Positions 1-11,931 of a stretch of 64,000 bases of DNA are shown piece by piece (position 1 is the first letter of the stretch; each line of letters opens with the position of its first letter). The notes beneath the pieces were generated by a model. The model saw only the letters and a program-made list of their open reading frames with translations, was not told the origin of the DNA and made no database searches. Both the position numbers and the translations under genes were made by a program. Origin of the DNA: Drechmeria coniospora (taxonomy: Eukaryota > Ascomycota > Sordariomycetes > Hypocreales > Ophiocordycipitaceae); assembly GCF_001625195.1 (NCBI RefSeq), contig NC_054389.1, positions 2,420,001 through 2,484,000 on the forward strand. Direction: 5' to 3'.

Positions 1-3000
1 GCCAGCGGACGATGGAGCTGGACTAGGGCTACCTTAGTAGGAGCCAGGTGAAAGAGGACGGGGGCCGGTTGGCAAGCGGCCAAGAGGCTTGTACCACGTA
101 CTCTACTCCGTAGTTGTACAGCTACTCACTCCGTGGTACTGCTTACTTGCTTAACTGCTCAGCCACAGGCAGGCAGGCAGGCATCTACAGTAAAGTAAGT
201 AATATACTTGGGGCGACTCACGTTTATTTGCAAGCACTGTGCGGAAACGGAGCACAGTACTAGAATACTTACTTGTACTTTATTAGTGTGCGATACGGGC
301 GTTCTTGTACATTTACATTACATGTCTGTACTGTACATGTAGTATCACTGCATGCACCTGTAAATCATGACACACGCACTCCGTACTCTGCATTGCCTTG
401 CCATTGCCGTGCAGGCCACAATAATGCAAGTGCCTCATGAGCGCCTTGCACGATGCCTTCCTCGTTCCTTGCCATCCTCGCCAGCCCCGACCTAGGACAT
501 CTCGGACCAGCGCGTGCTTCGCGTTCTGCTCCGTTTTGTTTGTGCCCTTCCATCCATCGCGTCTCATCGCACTGTACGCATCACCTCGTGACCTGTCCAT
601 TGCCAGCTCGTCCGACAAGATGCCTCGGCTACGGACGATGGACGACAGCATGCCTGCCTGCCCTTGCCTTTGCCCATGCGCCTTGCTGGCTGCCGTCTGG
701 TACGCGGACGCCAGCCTTGCCGAGCGACGAAAGAAAGGCCGACACAGCACAGCAGCATAGGACAGCACTACAGCCAGCACGGCAACCCGACACGACAGCA
801 CACGATGCAATACGCGCGGTGCACAGCAGCGCACGCAGCACGTCGAAAGGCACGACCACGACACAGCGACGACACAGCGACGACATGACACGACACGACA
901 CGACACGGAACGATACGATACGACGCGGCACAACGACTGACGGTGACGGGACCGCCTCGACCTATCGTGGTCGTTACCTACCAACCATGCTCCTCCCCCC
1001 CGCAGCGGCACCGGAGAAAATCCTCGACCCTGGACGCACTTGGTCTCGGAGACACTGACTGACGCTCAGCGTCCATCGTTCACGTGACTCGCTGTTCGCG
1101 TATGTCGACAATTTTTTTATACTGGATTTGCATTCGTACGTGCGCACATGCATGGCATATCCGTACGAGCATACTGTGTTCCCCACACGTTGAGCTTGAT
1201 ACCTACTTGTTCACCTGTACCCCGTACGGCCCATAGCACGCCTATCCTGTACCTGTACAGTGCGGACGGACACTTGTCGCTGCATACATGTACAGTAAGA
1301 GTACAAATACCCCTACACCTATGGCATCCATGCCTATCCGTATCCGTACAAGACGCCTGCTCATACGGAGTACATGCCCGCATAACCTTGCGACTAGCAT
1401 ATCGCGCGTTCCCTTCGGCACTAGGCACTCGTGCGTGCTTGCTAGCAGTGAGCAGGTGGTCGGTGGTTGGGTGGCGGTAGGCACTCGGAAGCCAAGCGTC
1501 GGCTGGATAGCTGATGCTTGCTTGTCGTGCTCCTTGGCTCACCCACCATTGCTGGTGAGGAGTAAGTACTAAGCAAGCACATGTAGCGAGTGTGCCAGGT
1601 TAGGGGGCGGGCAACAAGGTAAACAAGGTCGGTGGCCAGCGTGTTGCGTGCATGGTATTGTGTCGACTCTCCAGGCATCATACATACGGCCAACACCCAT
1701 CGCTCGCTCGCATGCACACACGCACGTACGGAAATGGTACGGCTATTTCCCTCACCGACATGGACAGGATGATGCATTGAACGACCCATGCAGGTGCACA
1801 TTGCCTGATCACCGTCCATCAGCGGCGTCGGTCGCCGTCATCGCCCTTCCCGTCCAGTCGTCTGAGTCTTCCCATTGGTCATGACTGCCCCGCCTCGGCA
1901 GCCCACTGCTCCCCCCCCCCCCCCTTGGCCAAAAGCATGCGGCAGATCCCACAGGGCAAAAGGGGGCGTCGTTGTGAGCGCTGTCTCATCGAGTCATCGC
2001 CCCTGCGGATGGCCGCCGACGAACCCTGCGGCTACGTGCGGCGGCACCCTCCGCCCCGATCCCCTGTCCGTTCCTGTCACCCGCGCGCCGGTCCACGCCA
2101 TCGGCCAAGTTCAGAAAATAGAACCCAGCACCCCTGGACCTCCCCTAGACCTCCCCCTGGACCATTGCCCAGGATACTTGTTGTACGGTGCATGCGTGTA
2201 GGGAGTGTCGAGTGCACGTGAACTACCTGCTCGCATGGCACACTTGCAAGAAGTTACGGCAGTACTCCGTACCGTTCGCACCATGTACGTGTGCGGATAC
2301 CTGTAAGCGTGTGCTATTTGTAGTACTGTACAGAGGTGACATGTCAGTATGGTAGGTGTAAGGAGTACGGATACTGAGCGTACCTACTAGTATGCTATTA
2401 GTAGGCACTCTGCCAGTATTGATGGTTGGTTTTGGGTGTGCATGCCACGTAGTACATACCTAGGTACCTACCTAGGTACTAATTGCCTACTAACCGAGTA
2501 CTCGCCTTCTGTCCGTGCTAACAGGTACCGCCGCATAGGCCTTGGGCCCTGAACAGTACAGAATCTGGTGGCAGCGTACCTCCACCCTTCTAGGGGCAGT
2601 GAGGAGCTGGTACTCGTAGAATCGTGTATTCCATCTCACCGTACGCCGACTACCCGCGTGCTTACTTTCGTGCAGTTGTATCGCAACTACATTTGAATTT
2701 GTGCTCTCGCATCTGGCGCCTACTGCTCCGTAGTATCCTGTACCGAACAGCTGACAGTGCTCGATGGTACTTTGCATGTCCGGAGTAGTAATATCTTACG
2801 AATACGAGGCAAGTATGCCTACCCTGTACATGTTCGTACCGTGCACCGGCGATCATGATGCGTTCTTGGGCAGGCAGTTCGTTGCGGTGCAGTGTGCCAG
2901 CACTACCAAGTACCACGTGTACATGTGCTCCGTACTAGGTACCTAGTCATGTAAGTAAGTGCTTCACACATTGCCCTCCAGCAAGTTCTGGTACCAGCTT

Positions 3001-3846
3001 GTACTTACTTACGGAGTACTGTACAGCACTTGGCTTGGTATTACCGAGTCCGCAGACGCTTTCGGGTGCGATGCAGCGCAATTCTCACCACGCACTCGAG
3101 GGTGCCACCAACACGATTTCGTACGACGGGTACCAGGTGGTCAGCGAGGCAGGCTCTACAACAGGCGGGCTTGTTAATAGGCTTCTATCATCGTGCGGAC
3201 GGAAAAACAACGCAAAAGTCAATTTCATCCAGACTCCCTGGTTAGCCTAAACTCTAGTTGCTACATGCTCGGTACTACGCAAGTAGGTACCTAGTATTGA
3301 CAAGTGTGAGCACACTCCGATCGCATCAGTGCATCCTCCACGAGTCCGAGTGCAGCGTTCATGGGCACTACGTGCTGCTGTAACGCTCCCCTTGACCTTG
3401 GACTGCGTCCTGCATGCACGTGAACTTTACCGACGTACGATTTGACCCCGTTGCTCGGACGCACAACTCCCAGGCTCATGACGAAGGGTATTTCGTGCTG
3501 TGCTCGTCCTACCTCCTCGTCCATTGCATGGGCAATAAATCATCGGCCTGCCGTTCCGTCTCCCTCCCCGTCATCGTTGTTGGTGCTGTCTCAACGCCCT
3601 CGCTTGCGTCGTACCGGCTGTCCATGCCGTCCCGCTGCCTGTTCCTCGGGCGCACGACGGAGACCACCCTCGGCCGCCCTGTCCTGCATCGCCCGCCTTG
3701 CGCGTGGCCGGATGCGTGCCAATTCGCCTGCCCCGAACGTTTGTGCATGCAAGCCACCATGCCGCGGCACCGGCACGGTAGGTTAGGCGTGGTGGCAGAA
3801 CTCGGAGTTGTCAAGCTGCGTGAAGCGAGCCGGAAAGGCAGTTGCT
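1..3846. other. Gene-poor left end, no gene recognised
   Basis: No open frame here reads like a known protein. Short overlapping frames occur in all six phases, as expected in low-complexity DNA. Positions about 850-940 hold a degenerate CGACA/CGATA microsatellite, and 1914-1924 a C homopolymer. From about 2270 to 3300 the DNA is AT-richer and full of GTAC-centred words such as TACTCCGTA and TAGGTACCTA. It may contain part of the promoter of a gene beyond the left edge, but nothing shows this directly. Confidence 0.6.
850..940. repeat. Degenerate CGACA microsatellite
   Basis: Repeated ACGAC/CACGA pentamers run through this stretch, for example four consecutive ACGAC-type units near 890-905 followed by CGATA variants. 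It translates as Cys/Arg/Val- or Asp/Thr-rich strings in several frames, which explains the spurious open frames covering it. No function is inferred. Confidence 0.7.
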
Positions 3847-5525
3847 TCATTCGGCGTCCTCGTCGTCGACGAACAAGTTGACGGTGCAGTCGGAGTCGTC
3901 GTCCTGGAAATAGCCCAAGATGAGCGTTTCGTCAGGTTCGGGGTACTGTAGAATAAACTTCATCAAGAACAGGCTGTGCCGGTAGTATCGCAGTCGCGGG
4001 TTGCTGTCGACGACGTCAAAGTGGAACGAGACGAACAGCGAATCCACCTGGCTCCGCACAAAGGGTATGTACTCGTCCCAGTAAACGCCCGGCGAGAGAC
4101 GCATCTGGTTGGACCGCTCAGCATCGACCGAACGAGGTCACGTCGCTCGTCGCACCCGCATAAACGTACCTTGCCGACTCGCATCAAGTCGAGCTCGAGC
4201 CGCCGCGGGGTGACAAAGTGCTTCAAGACGTCGTCCAGAATCTCCCCCACGGCCCCTTGCCACCCGGCAACGCCGCCGTACCGCCGCCCGAGCACCGTCA
4301 GCGTGTCGCAGGCCGCCGTCTTGTAATCGCCCTCGTCGAGCGCATCCAAGCTGGCGTCTCGGAGATGCTCCAGGCACAAGGCGGCCGCCTGGACCTCCGT
4401 TCGGTTCTCGTCGTCGAGCGCCGAGTCTTCCAAGTCTAAAGAGATGCGACGCAGGTTAGAGAGGGCGTCGTCGAATCAATCTCGGCGCGGAGTGCGTGGC
4501 GGACCGTCCAAGAAGTACTGGGCAACAAAGACCAAGGAGTCGAACCGATTTCTGTGCAGACCGTCCGACGACCACCCTTGGCCTTTTCCGCCCTCAAAGT
4601 CTGGCTGCGACAGGTACGAGTCGGTGAGTTGGGTGAAATCGTCGTCTTTGACGTCCACCGGCTTCCACAGCATGCCGACCACTCGCATGTAGTCTTGCCT
4701 GTTGTACCTGCACATCCACGAGCAGTACGACACGACCTGATGAAACAACTCCCTGTACCTCGGGGCGTCGTCTTGTTCGTATATGATGCTGGACATTGCG
4801 TAGACGACGTGAACGAAGCTGAGCATTTTCATGGGACAAGGCTCCGATCGGCCTTCCATTATATCCACCATGGTGTCGAGGCCGACGGTGACGACGGCGG
4901 CTGTCGGCATGCTTCGAAAAACATGGGCCAAGGCGATGTCGCTATCGTCGGGGATGTTCTTCATCGACGTCTCAATGTGCAGCTTTAATCTGCTCCGTTC
5001 CGTTTCCACCAGGGGCAGCCCGCCATCCGGAGCGTCGCCATGGCGCTCGTCGGCCACCCCCCCGGCCTCGTCGCCGCCGTTGGTGGCAACATGGCCCTCC
5101 TCGGACCATCTTTCCCGTGGGCTTGGCTCGGCAATCGCCTCCTTTTCTTCCCGTCCCACGTCGGCATCACGCGGGGGCGTCTGCATCGAGGGGACCGAGT
5201 TCACCATGAGCACTTCTGGCCGAGGTCCGGGAACGGCATGGCCGCAGGGAATGACGTGCAAACCTACATGAACACGCGCAACGGCTTCATGGTTGCATTC
5301 GCTGAACCGGCGCGGAACCGATTGCGCAAGGTTCGCCACGTCATCCGCGGGGGATGGGGGGATCGAGTCGAGGCTGTCCGTCGAGCGGCGACCATCTGAC
5401 GCGGACGATGTGGAGGAAGCGCCGCGGCTGGCAACTCTCGACGCCTCGTCGTCGGCGGTGAGTGCGTCGCCCGTCATCTTCCGGCCGGCACTTGATGGAG
5501 CGGAGGCGACGGGGACAATCATCAT
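3847..5525 (-). CDS. Conserved fungal protein of unknown function (514 aa)
   Basis: Three exons fit: 5525-4505, 4435-4170 and 4104-3847. Intron 1 (69 bp) has a GTCCGC donor, a CTAAC branch and a TTTAG acceptor. Intron 2 (65 bp) has a GTACGT donor and a CCAG acceptor. The frame closes at 515 codons. The first ~150 residues are Ser/Asp/Glu/Pro-rich and probably disordered. The rest looks all-helical, with Met- and Trp-containing segments (SYCSWMCRYNRQDYMRVVG) and an acidic C-terminus ending VDDEDAE. My impression is that this half resembles the region after the zinc fingers in some fungal transcription factors, but no zinc finger is visible, so that is only a guess. The start is the first ATG pair in the frame. 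The frame is open about 40 nt further upstream to a stop, so an extra 5' exon is possible. Confidence 0.65.
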
Positions 5526-8099
5526 CGCTCGACGCCGGAACTGCGCGTCGACCAGCTGTTTGACGTAAGCCTTGGGACTTCAAGCAAGCCGGTTGATGCC
5601 GATGCTGCTCGGCGTGCTGCGGACAAAGGCGGCTTCCAGAGGAAAGGTGATCCGTCAATGGCGGACTGCCCATGATATACCACGGAGAAGGGGCGACAGC
5701 CCGCATCAAACATCATTCGATGGATACGCTGGAAAGTGCTCGGCCTTTGGAAAGGACGGGAAATGTTTGGCGATGGCCGTAACGGGCGGTGAGTAACGAG
5801 TCAACATGGAAAATCTCGTCCATCTCATCTCATTCGGCTGCCACTCCAACGCAAGAGGGGTAGGAAAGGAGGCAAGAAAATGAGGTTGGAGCTGCAACTA
5901 AGCAGATAGATGCCTGCCCAGGCCAAGAAAAAAAAAGCCTCATCGCAAGCCAGCATTTCTGAATATGTCATTGGGGAGTCATTTCGCGCCCAAGGTGGCA
6001 TAGGTGTCGGTCTCGGAGAAGTCGCGACGGATGCCGACGAGCGTCACAACGGCCGCCTTCACTGGCACTTGACGAGCATCGGCCGAGCGAATCCCCTCAA
6101 GCAAGGCACGAGAGGACACTGTCCGAGAGCTAGGCCATGACAAAAATCGAGACGAAATCCTGCCTCGCCCATGTGGAACAAGAGCGTAAAGTAGCCTACT
6201 CACCGTATATTCTCAACGTCGGAATCGCGAGGGGGGGCAATCGAGACGTAGGGCGTGCAAAGGAACCGGTTCGACAATAGAGGCAGACCTGCGGTGTACA
6301 GAGACGTTCACTGCATACCTTCACCGTCGTGGGGTCCTGTCCTTCTTGTAGGCAAAGGCAAGCCGACCTGCAGGCGCTGTAGAAATGGAGCTGAGTCGAA
6401 GAAGCAGGGGGGTTCGTCGGTTGAGGGTCGGTTGAGGTCGCGAGAAGGGATGCGGCAGGTCGACAACGCCCGACAGGTGTGGTATACTTATAACTTACCC
6501 TGCCTGGGCAGCAGGGTCGACGGTACGAGTCGGGGAGGCCTGCGGATGACGTGACGCGATCGAGGTCAGCCATGATTCCCATTGTTCGATCATATCCACG
6601 GGAGGTAACCTGGCCGTCACCTCCCCATTCGCAACAGACGGGAGGAAGGACCGAGGTGTGGCAGCCACGGCGTCCATCGGGCTTGATACATCGGATCTTT
6701 CGATGAATGGTGTGAGGTTATTTTGGTCCTGCTGTGCTGTGGAGGGATCCTGTGGTGTAGGTGTAGTAGGGTATTGGAGGCATGAAGCAGGGCATGGGGT
6801 CGGTGGTTGCTTGGACCTGGTGTATACCTCTGTTAGTATGTACGAGTAGAGCACTAAGTACTAGTGCTCGCAATGGACTGGTGGTGCTCGTACTTGCAAG
6901 AATTACAGTGTGTGCTCGTGCCTACTGTAGTTGTGTACTTACATGTACAAGTACTTAGTACTGCACAACCGTACTTATCTACTGTGCACCCAAGTATGGT
7001 TGTACAGCACTAAGGTATGGCGCGTACTTGTGTTGTGCACAAGCGTACGGAGTACGGAGTACTGCACTTACCTACATAGTAGGTACTACCTAGGTACTAG
7101 GTACTGTAGGTACTAGGTACTGTAGGTACTAGGTACCTAGTAGGGGCCTAATAGTAGTTTGGACACTTGAGGTATGGGTGGGGGCAGAGCAGCATCCAGT
7201 GACACCTGCTACCAGTCTAAAGGAGGGGGGGAGTGCCTGGCAGGTGTACTGTAAAGGGGGGGATGGGGGATGGAGGGGGGGGGTGAGGAATGCCGTTTGC
7301 TCGCGGAAGACTTGCCACTACCATTAATACTGGTTCGTCCACTATAATACAGGCTTCCAGGGAAGGTCGACGGCGGGGGGCACTCGCGGAACTCGGGAGC
7401 ACTTGGTTCCCGTTGACTAGGCACGTACTGCTCCGTACCTTGGTAGACTCCTGTCTAGTACGGAGCACCCCCCCTCCATACTCCAGGCCAACGACCCACT
7501 TCATCGCCTACCAAGAGCATCATCCAAATGACAAGACGATGGAATCACACCTAAACCTTGCCGCAATAAACATGCCATCGCACAACCGCTAACAGAAAGT
7601 TTTGTTTCACCTTGGACGCAGTCATTGCGCTTCTCCTTGCCGTCTACAGCTGCATCCTCGACCTCAAATCGACCAGCAGAACTGGCTCGTACGAGTCGTC
7701 GACGTCATCACAGGCACCCGACGACTTCTTGTTTGTCGTCGCTCGAAGCCTATCGCGAGCAAGGTTCATGCCCTCGTCCTTCTTCACATATCCCAAAGTC
7801 GCCGACCGTTCGCCGACAGGCAGCCAAGCCGCATCACGACCTGTTGTGAGGGAGAGGAAGACGAGAGCGGGCGGGAGAGTGGAGGAGACGATGCATGCTT
7901 GCGCGTCGCGCTCCGTACCCAAGACGTATTGTTACAAGTATATACGTACGCTATGTAGTCGTCGTAAATGATGCACGCACGGTAACCGAGTCCAGGAGTC
8001 CAGACGCCTGCCCCGATGCCGCTATGCTATACCCTCGGCTCCATGCCCGCCTCGGCTTCCTCTCCCTCGTCACCCGCCACGTCACCTTGCCTTCCCACC
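5526..8099. other. Intergenic, no gene recognised
   Basis: This 2.6-kb gap separates two minus-strand genes. It must contain the promoter of the 3847-5525 gene and the 3' end of the LAM gene. Positions 6850-7140 form an AT-richer island of GTAC/TAGGTAC repeats, including a run of TAGGTACTAGGTACTGTAGG words near 7080-7140. Positions 7220-7290 are G-homopolymer rich. Overlapping open frames at 7600-7970 have no recognisable protein content. Confidence 0.55.
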
Positions 8100-11000
8100 T
8101 CAGCGGGAACCCTGGGCCTCGTTCGCCTTTCCGACCACCTCCCGGAGCACCCTGAGCTTCTCTTCCGTCACGCGGATGGCCTCCTCCATCTCCCGAGCGT
8201 TCATGCGCTCCTCCCGCAGCCGCTCCTCAGCCGTCCGCGGCTCCATCGCCCTCCGCCGGCCGTTCGGCATGTCCGAACTCAATCGCTCGAGGCCGACGCG
8301 CTCCTCGAGCCAGTCCCACAGTTCGCTATCCTGCCGCCTCCACATCTCCTCGTAGGCGGCGAGCCGGTCGGCGCTGTAGAAGCCAATGTCCGGCCCGGCG
8401 CCCTTTCGGGGCCCGGACCCGAAGCCGAACCACATGGCGACGAGCAGGCCGACGAGGAGGCCGTACATGACGTTGCCCGTGAGCACCGGCCGGACGAGAT
8501 CGACGAGCGGCTCGAGGAGGCCCCTGACCGGCTCCAGAGGGCCCCAGCCCTGCTTCGCGGCGTGCTTCGACCTCGCCGACTCGTCGTTGCCCTCGGCTGA
8601 CTGGAGCGCCTTGCTCTTCTTGGGCTTCTTCTTGGCCCTCGTCGAGCCGTTGGGCCCCGTGCCCGCCCGCGGCCGCGTCGACGCGCCCGACTTGAGGGCG
8701 GCGAACAATTCCTTGCAGTACTGCGTCTGGCCGTCGACGACGCCCTTTTCGATGGGGCCTGCGTTCGTCCGCGTCGGTCAGCCATCCGTTCAACGTGTTC
8801 GCCTCGTGCTGGCCGCGCGCCTCACTCACCCTTGAGCCAGCTTTTCCCCGTCCACTCGGTCGTGCAGTTGACCTGGACGCGCGTCGCGTTGTTCTCGGCC
8901 CACGAGAGGCAGTACTTTGTCTTGACGGAGAAGACGTTTCCGCTCGGCACGTCGGGATTCTGCGTCGAGATGCTCAGGCTGACGGCCTTGTCCAGGTCGA
9001 AGACGTCGAGCGTCTCGGCGACGATGCACTTGGTCTGCCGCGGCCCGATGGACGCCGTGAGAGGCTTGATGTACGAGTAGGTGCGGGTCTTGTTGTCCGG
9101 GCCCAGCCCCTTCTTGTCGTCCATCTGCAGCTCGGTGCACTTCTGGTCGCCCGTCAACCACTTGGACATCCAGGCGACCGACGCGGGCCCGAAGACGAGG
9201 TCGTAGACCTTGCCGAGCGGCGCGGGGACGACGTCGTCGCCGACGACCTTGTCGTAGTGCGCGGCGGCGTCGGCGCATTCCGTCGGCGCGTGGCTGGCGG
9301 GGCCGGGAAAGTCGGCCGACGGGCTCGTCGGCGACGACGTCTCCCGCGGCGCCTCGCTCGAGACGCCGTTGACGACGGTCCTCGAGGAGACCTTGCGCAG
9401 GCCGGGCCGCTCGGGCTCGGGCTCGAGGCCGGACACGTCCGTCGCCTGCGTCGCGGGCACGTCGTTCTCCTCCTCGTCGTAGAAGTCGTCGTCCTCGCCC
9501 TCGTCGCTGCCGTCGTCGGATTCCGACGCCACCTCCTGCGTCTCGTTGTCCTGGCCGGCCGGCTCGGCGTCGATCTTCTCCGTCTTGTCGCCGCCGGTGC
9601 CCTCGAGCCGGACGCCGTTGAGGGTGCTCCTCAGGGTCGGGTGGCCGAGCTTCCATATGTTGATGATGAGATCGTAGGTCGCGTCGCGGCTGGTGAAGCT
9701 GGCGAAGATGTGCTTCGCGTGCAGCGTCGAGATCATGAGGCCGTTCTTGAAGAGCAGGGCCGTGCTCCGCTTCTCGACCGAGACGATCTCGTCGAAGCTG
9801 ACGACGAGCATCGTCGTCCAGCCGAGGATGTTGCTGCTGAAGCAGAGGTGGCCCTCGGAGACGTAGAGGCGACCGTGGGCGAGGATTTCCCGCTGCAGGG
9901 CGCAGCTGTAGTCCTCGATGAGGTAGTCGTCGTCGGGCACGCTCTTGAAGAGCCGGTGAAAGTCGCGGTTCCGCTTTTTGCTGGCGATGGCGAAGCCCGT
10001 GAGCTTCGGCACGCCGAAGCTCGCGCTCGGCGAGATGACGGAGCTCGGGGCGGCGCCGGCGGGGGCGCCGACCGTCGTCCCGGTGCCGCCCGTGGTGACG
10101 GAGCTCCCCCGCTTCCGGCGGGTCCTGATGGCGCTTCGGATGCTCGAGCTTCGCTGCATCGGCGCGCTCGACTTGCCCTCGGTCGGGTCCGGCTGGAGGG
10201 GCGGAGAGGCGACGGCGACGTCGACCAGCGAGCGCGGCCGGCTCGCCGCCTCCTCGGGCGCCGCCTCGGCGACGCGGGTCTGGGGGTCGACGGGCGCCGA
10301 CTCGGATCTCGTCCTCGAGTCGACGACATCCGGGAACTTGGCGCTCGCCGGCGAGGTCACGGAGCCGGACGTCTCGGCGATGCCGAACTGGCTCAAGCAC
10401 AGGTCGCCGCTGCCCAGGGTTCGGACGGCCGACTCCTTGTGGTCCATCGAGCCGCTGATTCGCGGTTCGGGCTCCGGTTCGGGCTCGGCGCCGTCGGGCG
10501 GGTGCACGGGCGACGGCTGCGGCTTGGCGAGGCTCGAACGGCTCTTGTTGCCTCCGAGGCTGATGCTCGGCGTCGGTATGTTATTGCTGATGGTCGTCGC
10601 CGCGTTCTGGGCGGCCGAGAGGACCGAGGAGAAGAAGCCGGTGGAGGAGCTGGCGGCGGGCAGCGAAGTCTCGGCCGTCTCGTCGGTGGGCGTGAGGGGC
10701 GCCGAGGTGATGCTGGAGAGCTTGCTGGGCACGAGCGAGATGGAGCCGGATTTGCTCCTTCGGCGAGCCGTCATGCTATGCAGGGCGGACAGGCTGCTGA
10801 TGCTGCTGCCATCTGCACCGGAGCCAGGGCTCGCCCGGGTCCCGGCGACGCGGCTGTCGGGCGTCGAGGCGGCGACGACGTCTTGTCGGTCCGTCGGCGT
10901 CGGCGGCGTGTTCACGATGACCGGGGCCGGCCTGTCGGCGGGCGGCGGCGTTCGAGGGGGATGGGTCACGATCCGGGGCGGCTGCCTCGAGTGTTCGTCG

Positions 11001-11931
11001 GGCGACGTCGGCACCCTCGCGGCGGCCGGAGGCTCGATGACGAAGCCGTCCTGGGACTCGGGCGAGGCGGCGAGGAGGCTGCTGCGACCGTCGTGGCGAT
11101 GCGAAGGGCTCGGGGTGTGGCGATACTGGGCTTCAAAGTACGACTGGGCGTTGAGGTGCTCGGCTTGGACGACGGGTGGTGGTGATGACGTTGACAAGTA
11201 TGCCGTCCGGGTCGGGTGCGCGGAAATGGTGGCAGGACGAGGTGCTGCTGGTGGGGAGCTGACGGGTCGTGCTCTATACGGACAGCCGGTCGGGCCGGGG
11301 TCAGCAACGCACAGTTTCTTCTTCGCCCGAGCGCGCAAATGCCAGAACACAAGAAAGAGGCTTGAAACTGGGGAGGGGGTCACGCCGGCTCGGCCGGAGA
11401 TGCAAGGGGGACAGGGTAAGCGGATCGGCCGGGACCGTGGGTAAGCGAGCGAGCGAGCGGACCGTCGACGCGAGCATCAGGTCCGGCAAGCGGTGCACAG
11501 TCCCAGGTCATCATGCAGCATCCATGACCCATCATCCCGGTCGCCACGACCGCGGCGACACCACCATGACCACGGCCGTCATCATCGTCGTCATCATCGT
11601 CACGGCCGTGGCCATGGCCATACATCAAGACGTAAAACGGAGTGGGGGTTGGGTGGGTGCGGGCCACGTACGCATAGGCCGCAGCCGTATATGACTCGCG
11701 CAGGGCCGAGCCTGAGCCGTACGAGCGAAAGCTCCTGCGATCCAGCTCCTCGTCGTAACCGGCCGTCATCATCGAGCGGGCATCGTCGCTATCGAGGCCG
11801 TTCCAGCGGGGTCCGTTGGCTTCGCCGTCGAGCGTCGCCGTCCTGGCCAGCTTGTTTTTTCTCCGCCTGCGCTTGACGGAAAGAGACCTTGGCAAAAGCT
11901 TCGCCAGGCCACTGCCGCTGCTGACGTCCAT
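8100..11931 (-). CDS. LAM/Ltc-type GRAM-VASt sterol transfer protein (1115 aa)
   Basis: This looks like a membrane-contact-site protein that moves sterol between the ER and other membranes (LAM/Ltc, GRAMD1/Aster family). Exons are 11931-11672, 11258-8830 and 8758-8100, and the frame closes at 1116 codons. Exon 1 encodes a basic N-terminus (MDVSSGSGLAKLLPRSL, then KRRRRKNK) like that of fungal homologues. A long Ser/Pro-rich linker follows. The GRAM domain is at about residues 518-640 (FHRLFKSVPDDDYLIEDY). The VASt lipid-binding domain is at about 750-896. One membrane segment lies near 993-1010 (VMYGLLVGLLVAMWFGF), and a charged coiled coil ends the protein. The 3' intron (71 bp, GTGAGT...GCAG) is clear. 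The 5' intron (11671-11259, 413 bp, GTACGT...TCAG) is unusually long for this window, so the exon 1 join is less sure. Which LAM paralogue it matches cannot be decided by eye. Confidence 0.88.

Noticed and set aside
8795..11185. 796-codon plus-strand open frame
   Set aside because: It opposes the GRAM-VASt coding frame and consists of Arg/Gly/Val/Asp-rich antisense composition; the minus strand carries the recognisable domains and splice sites.
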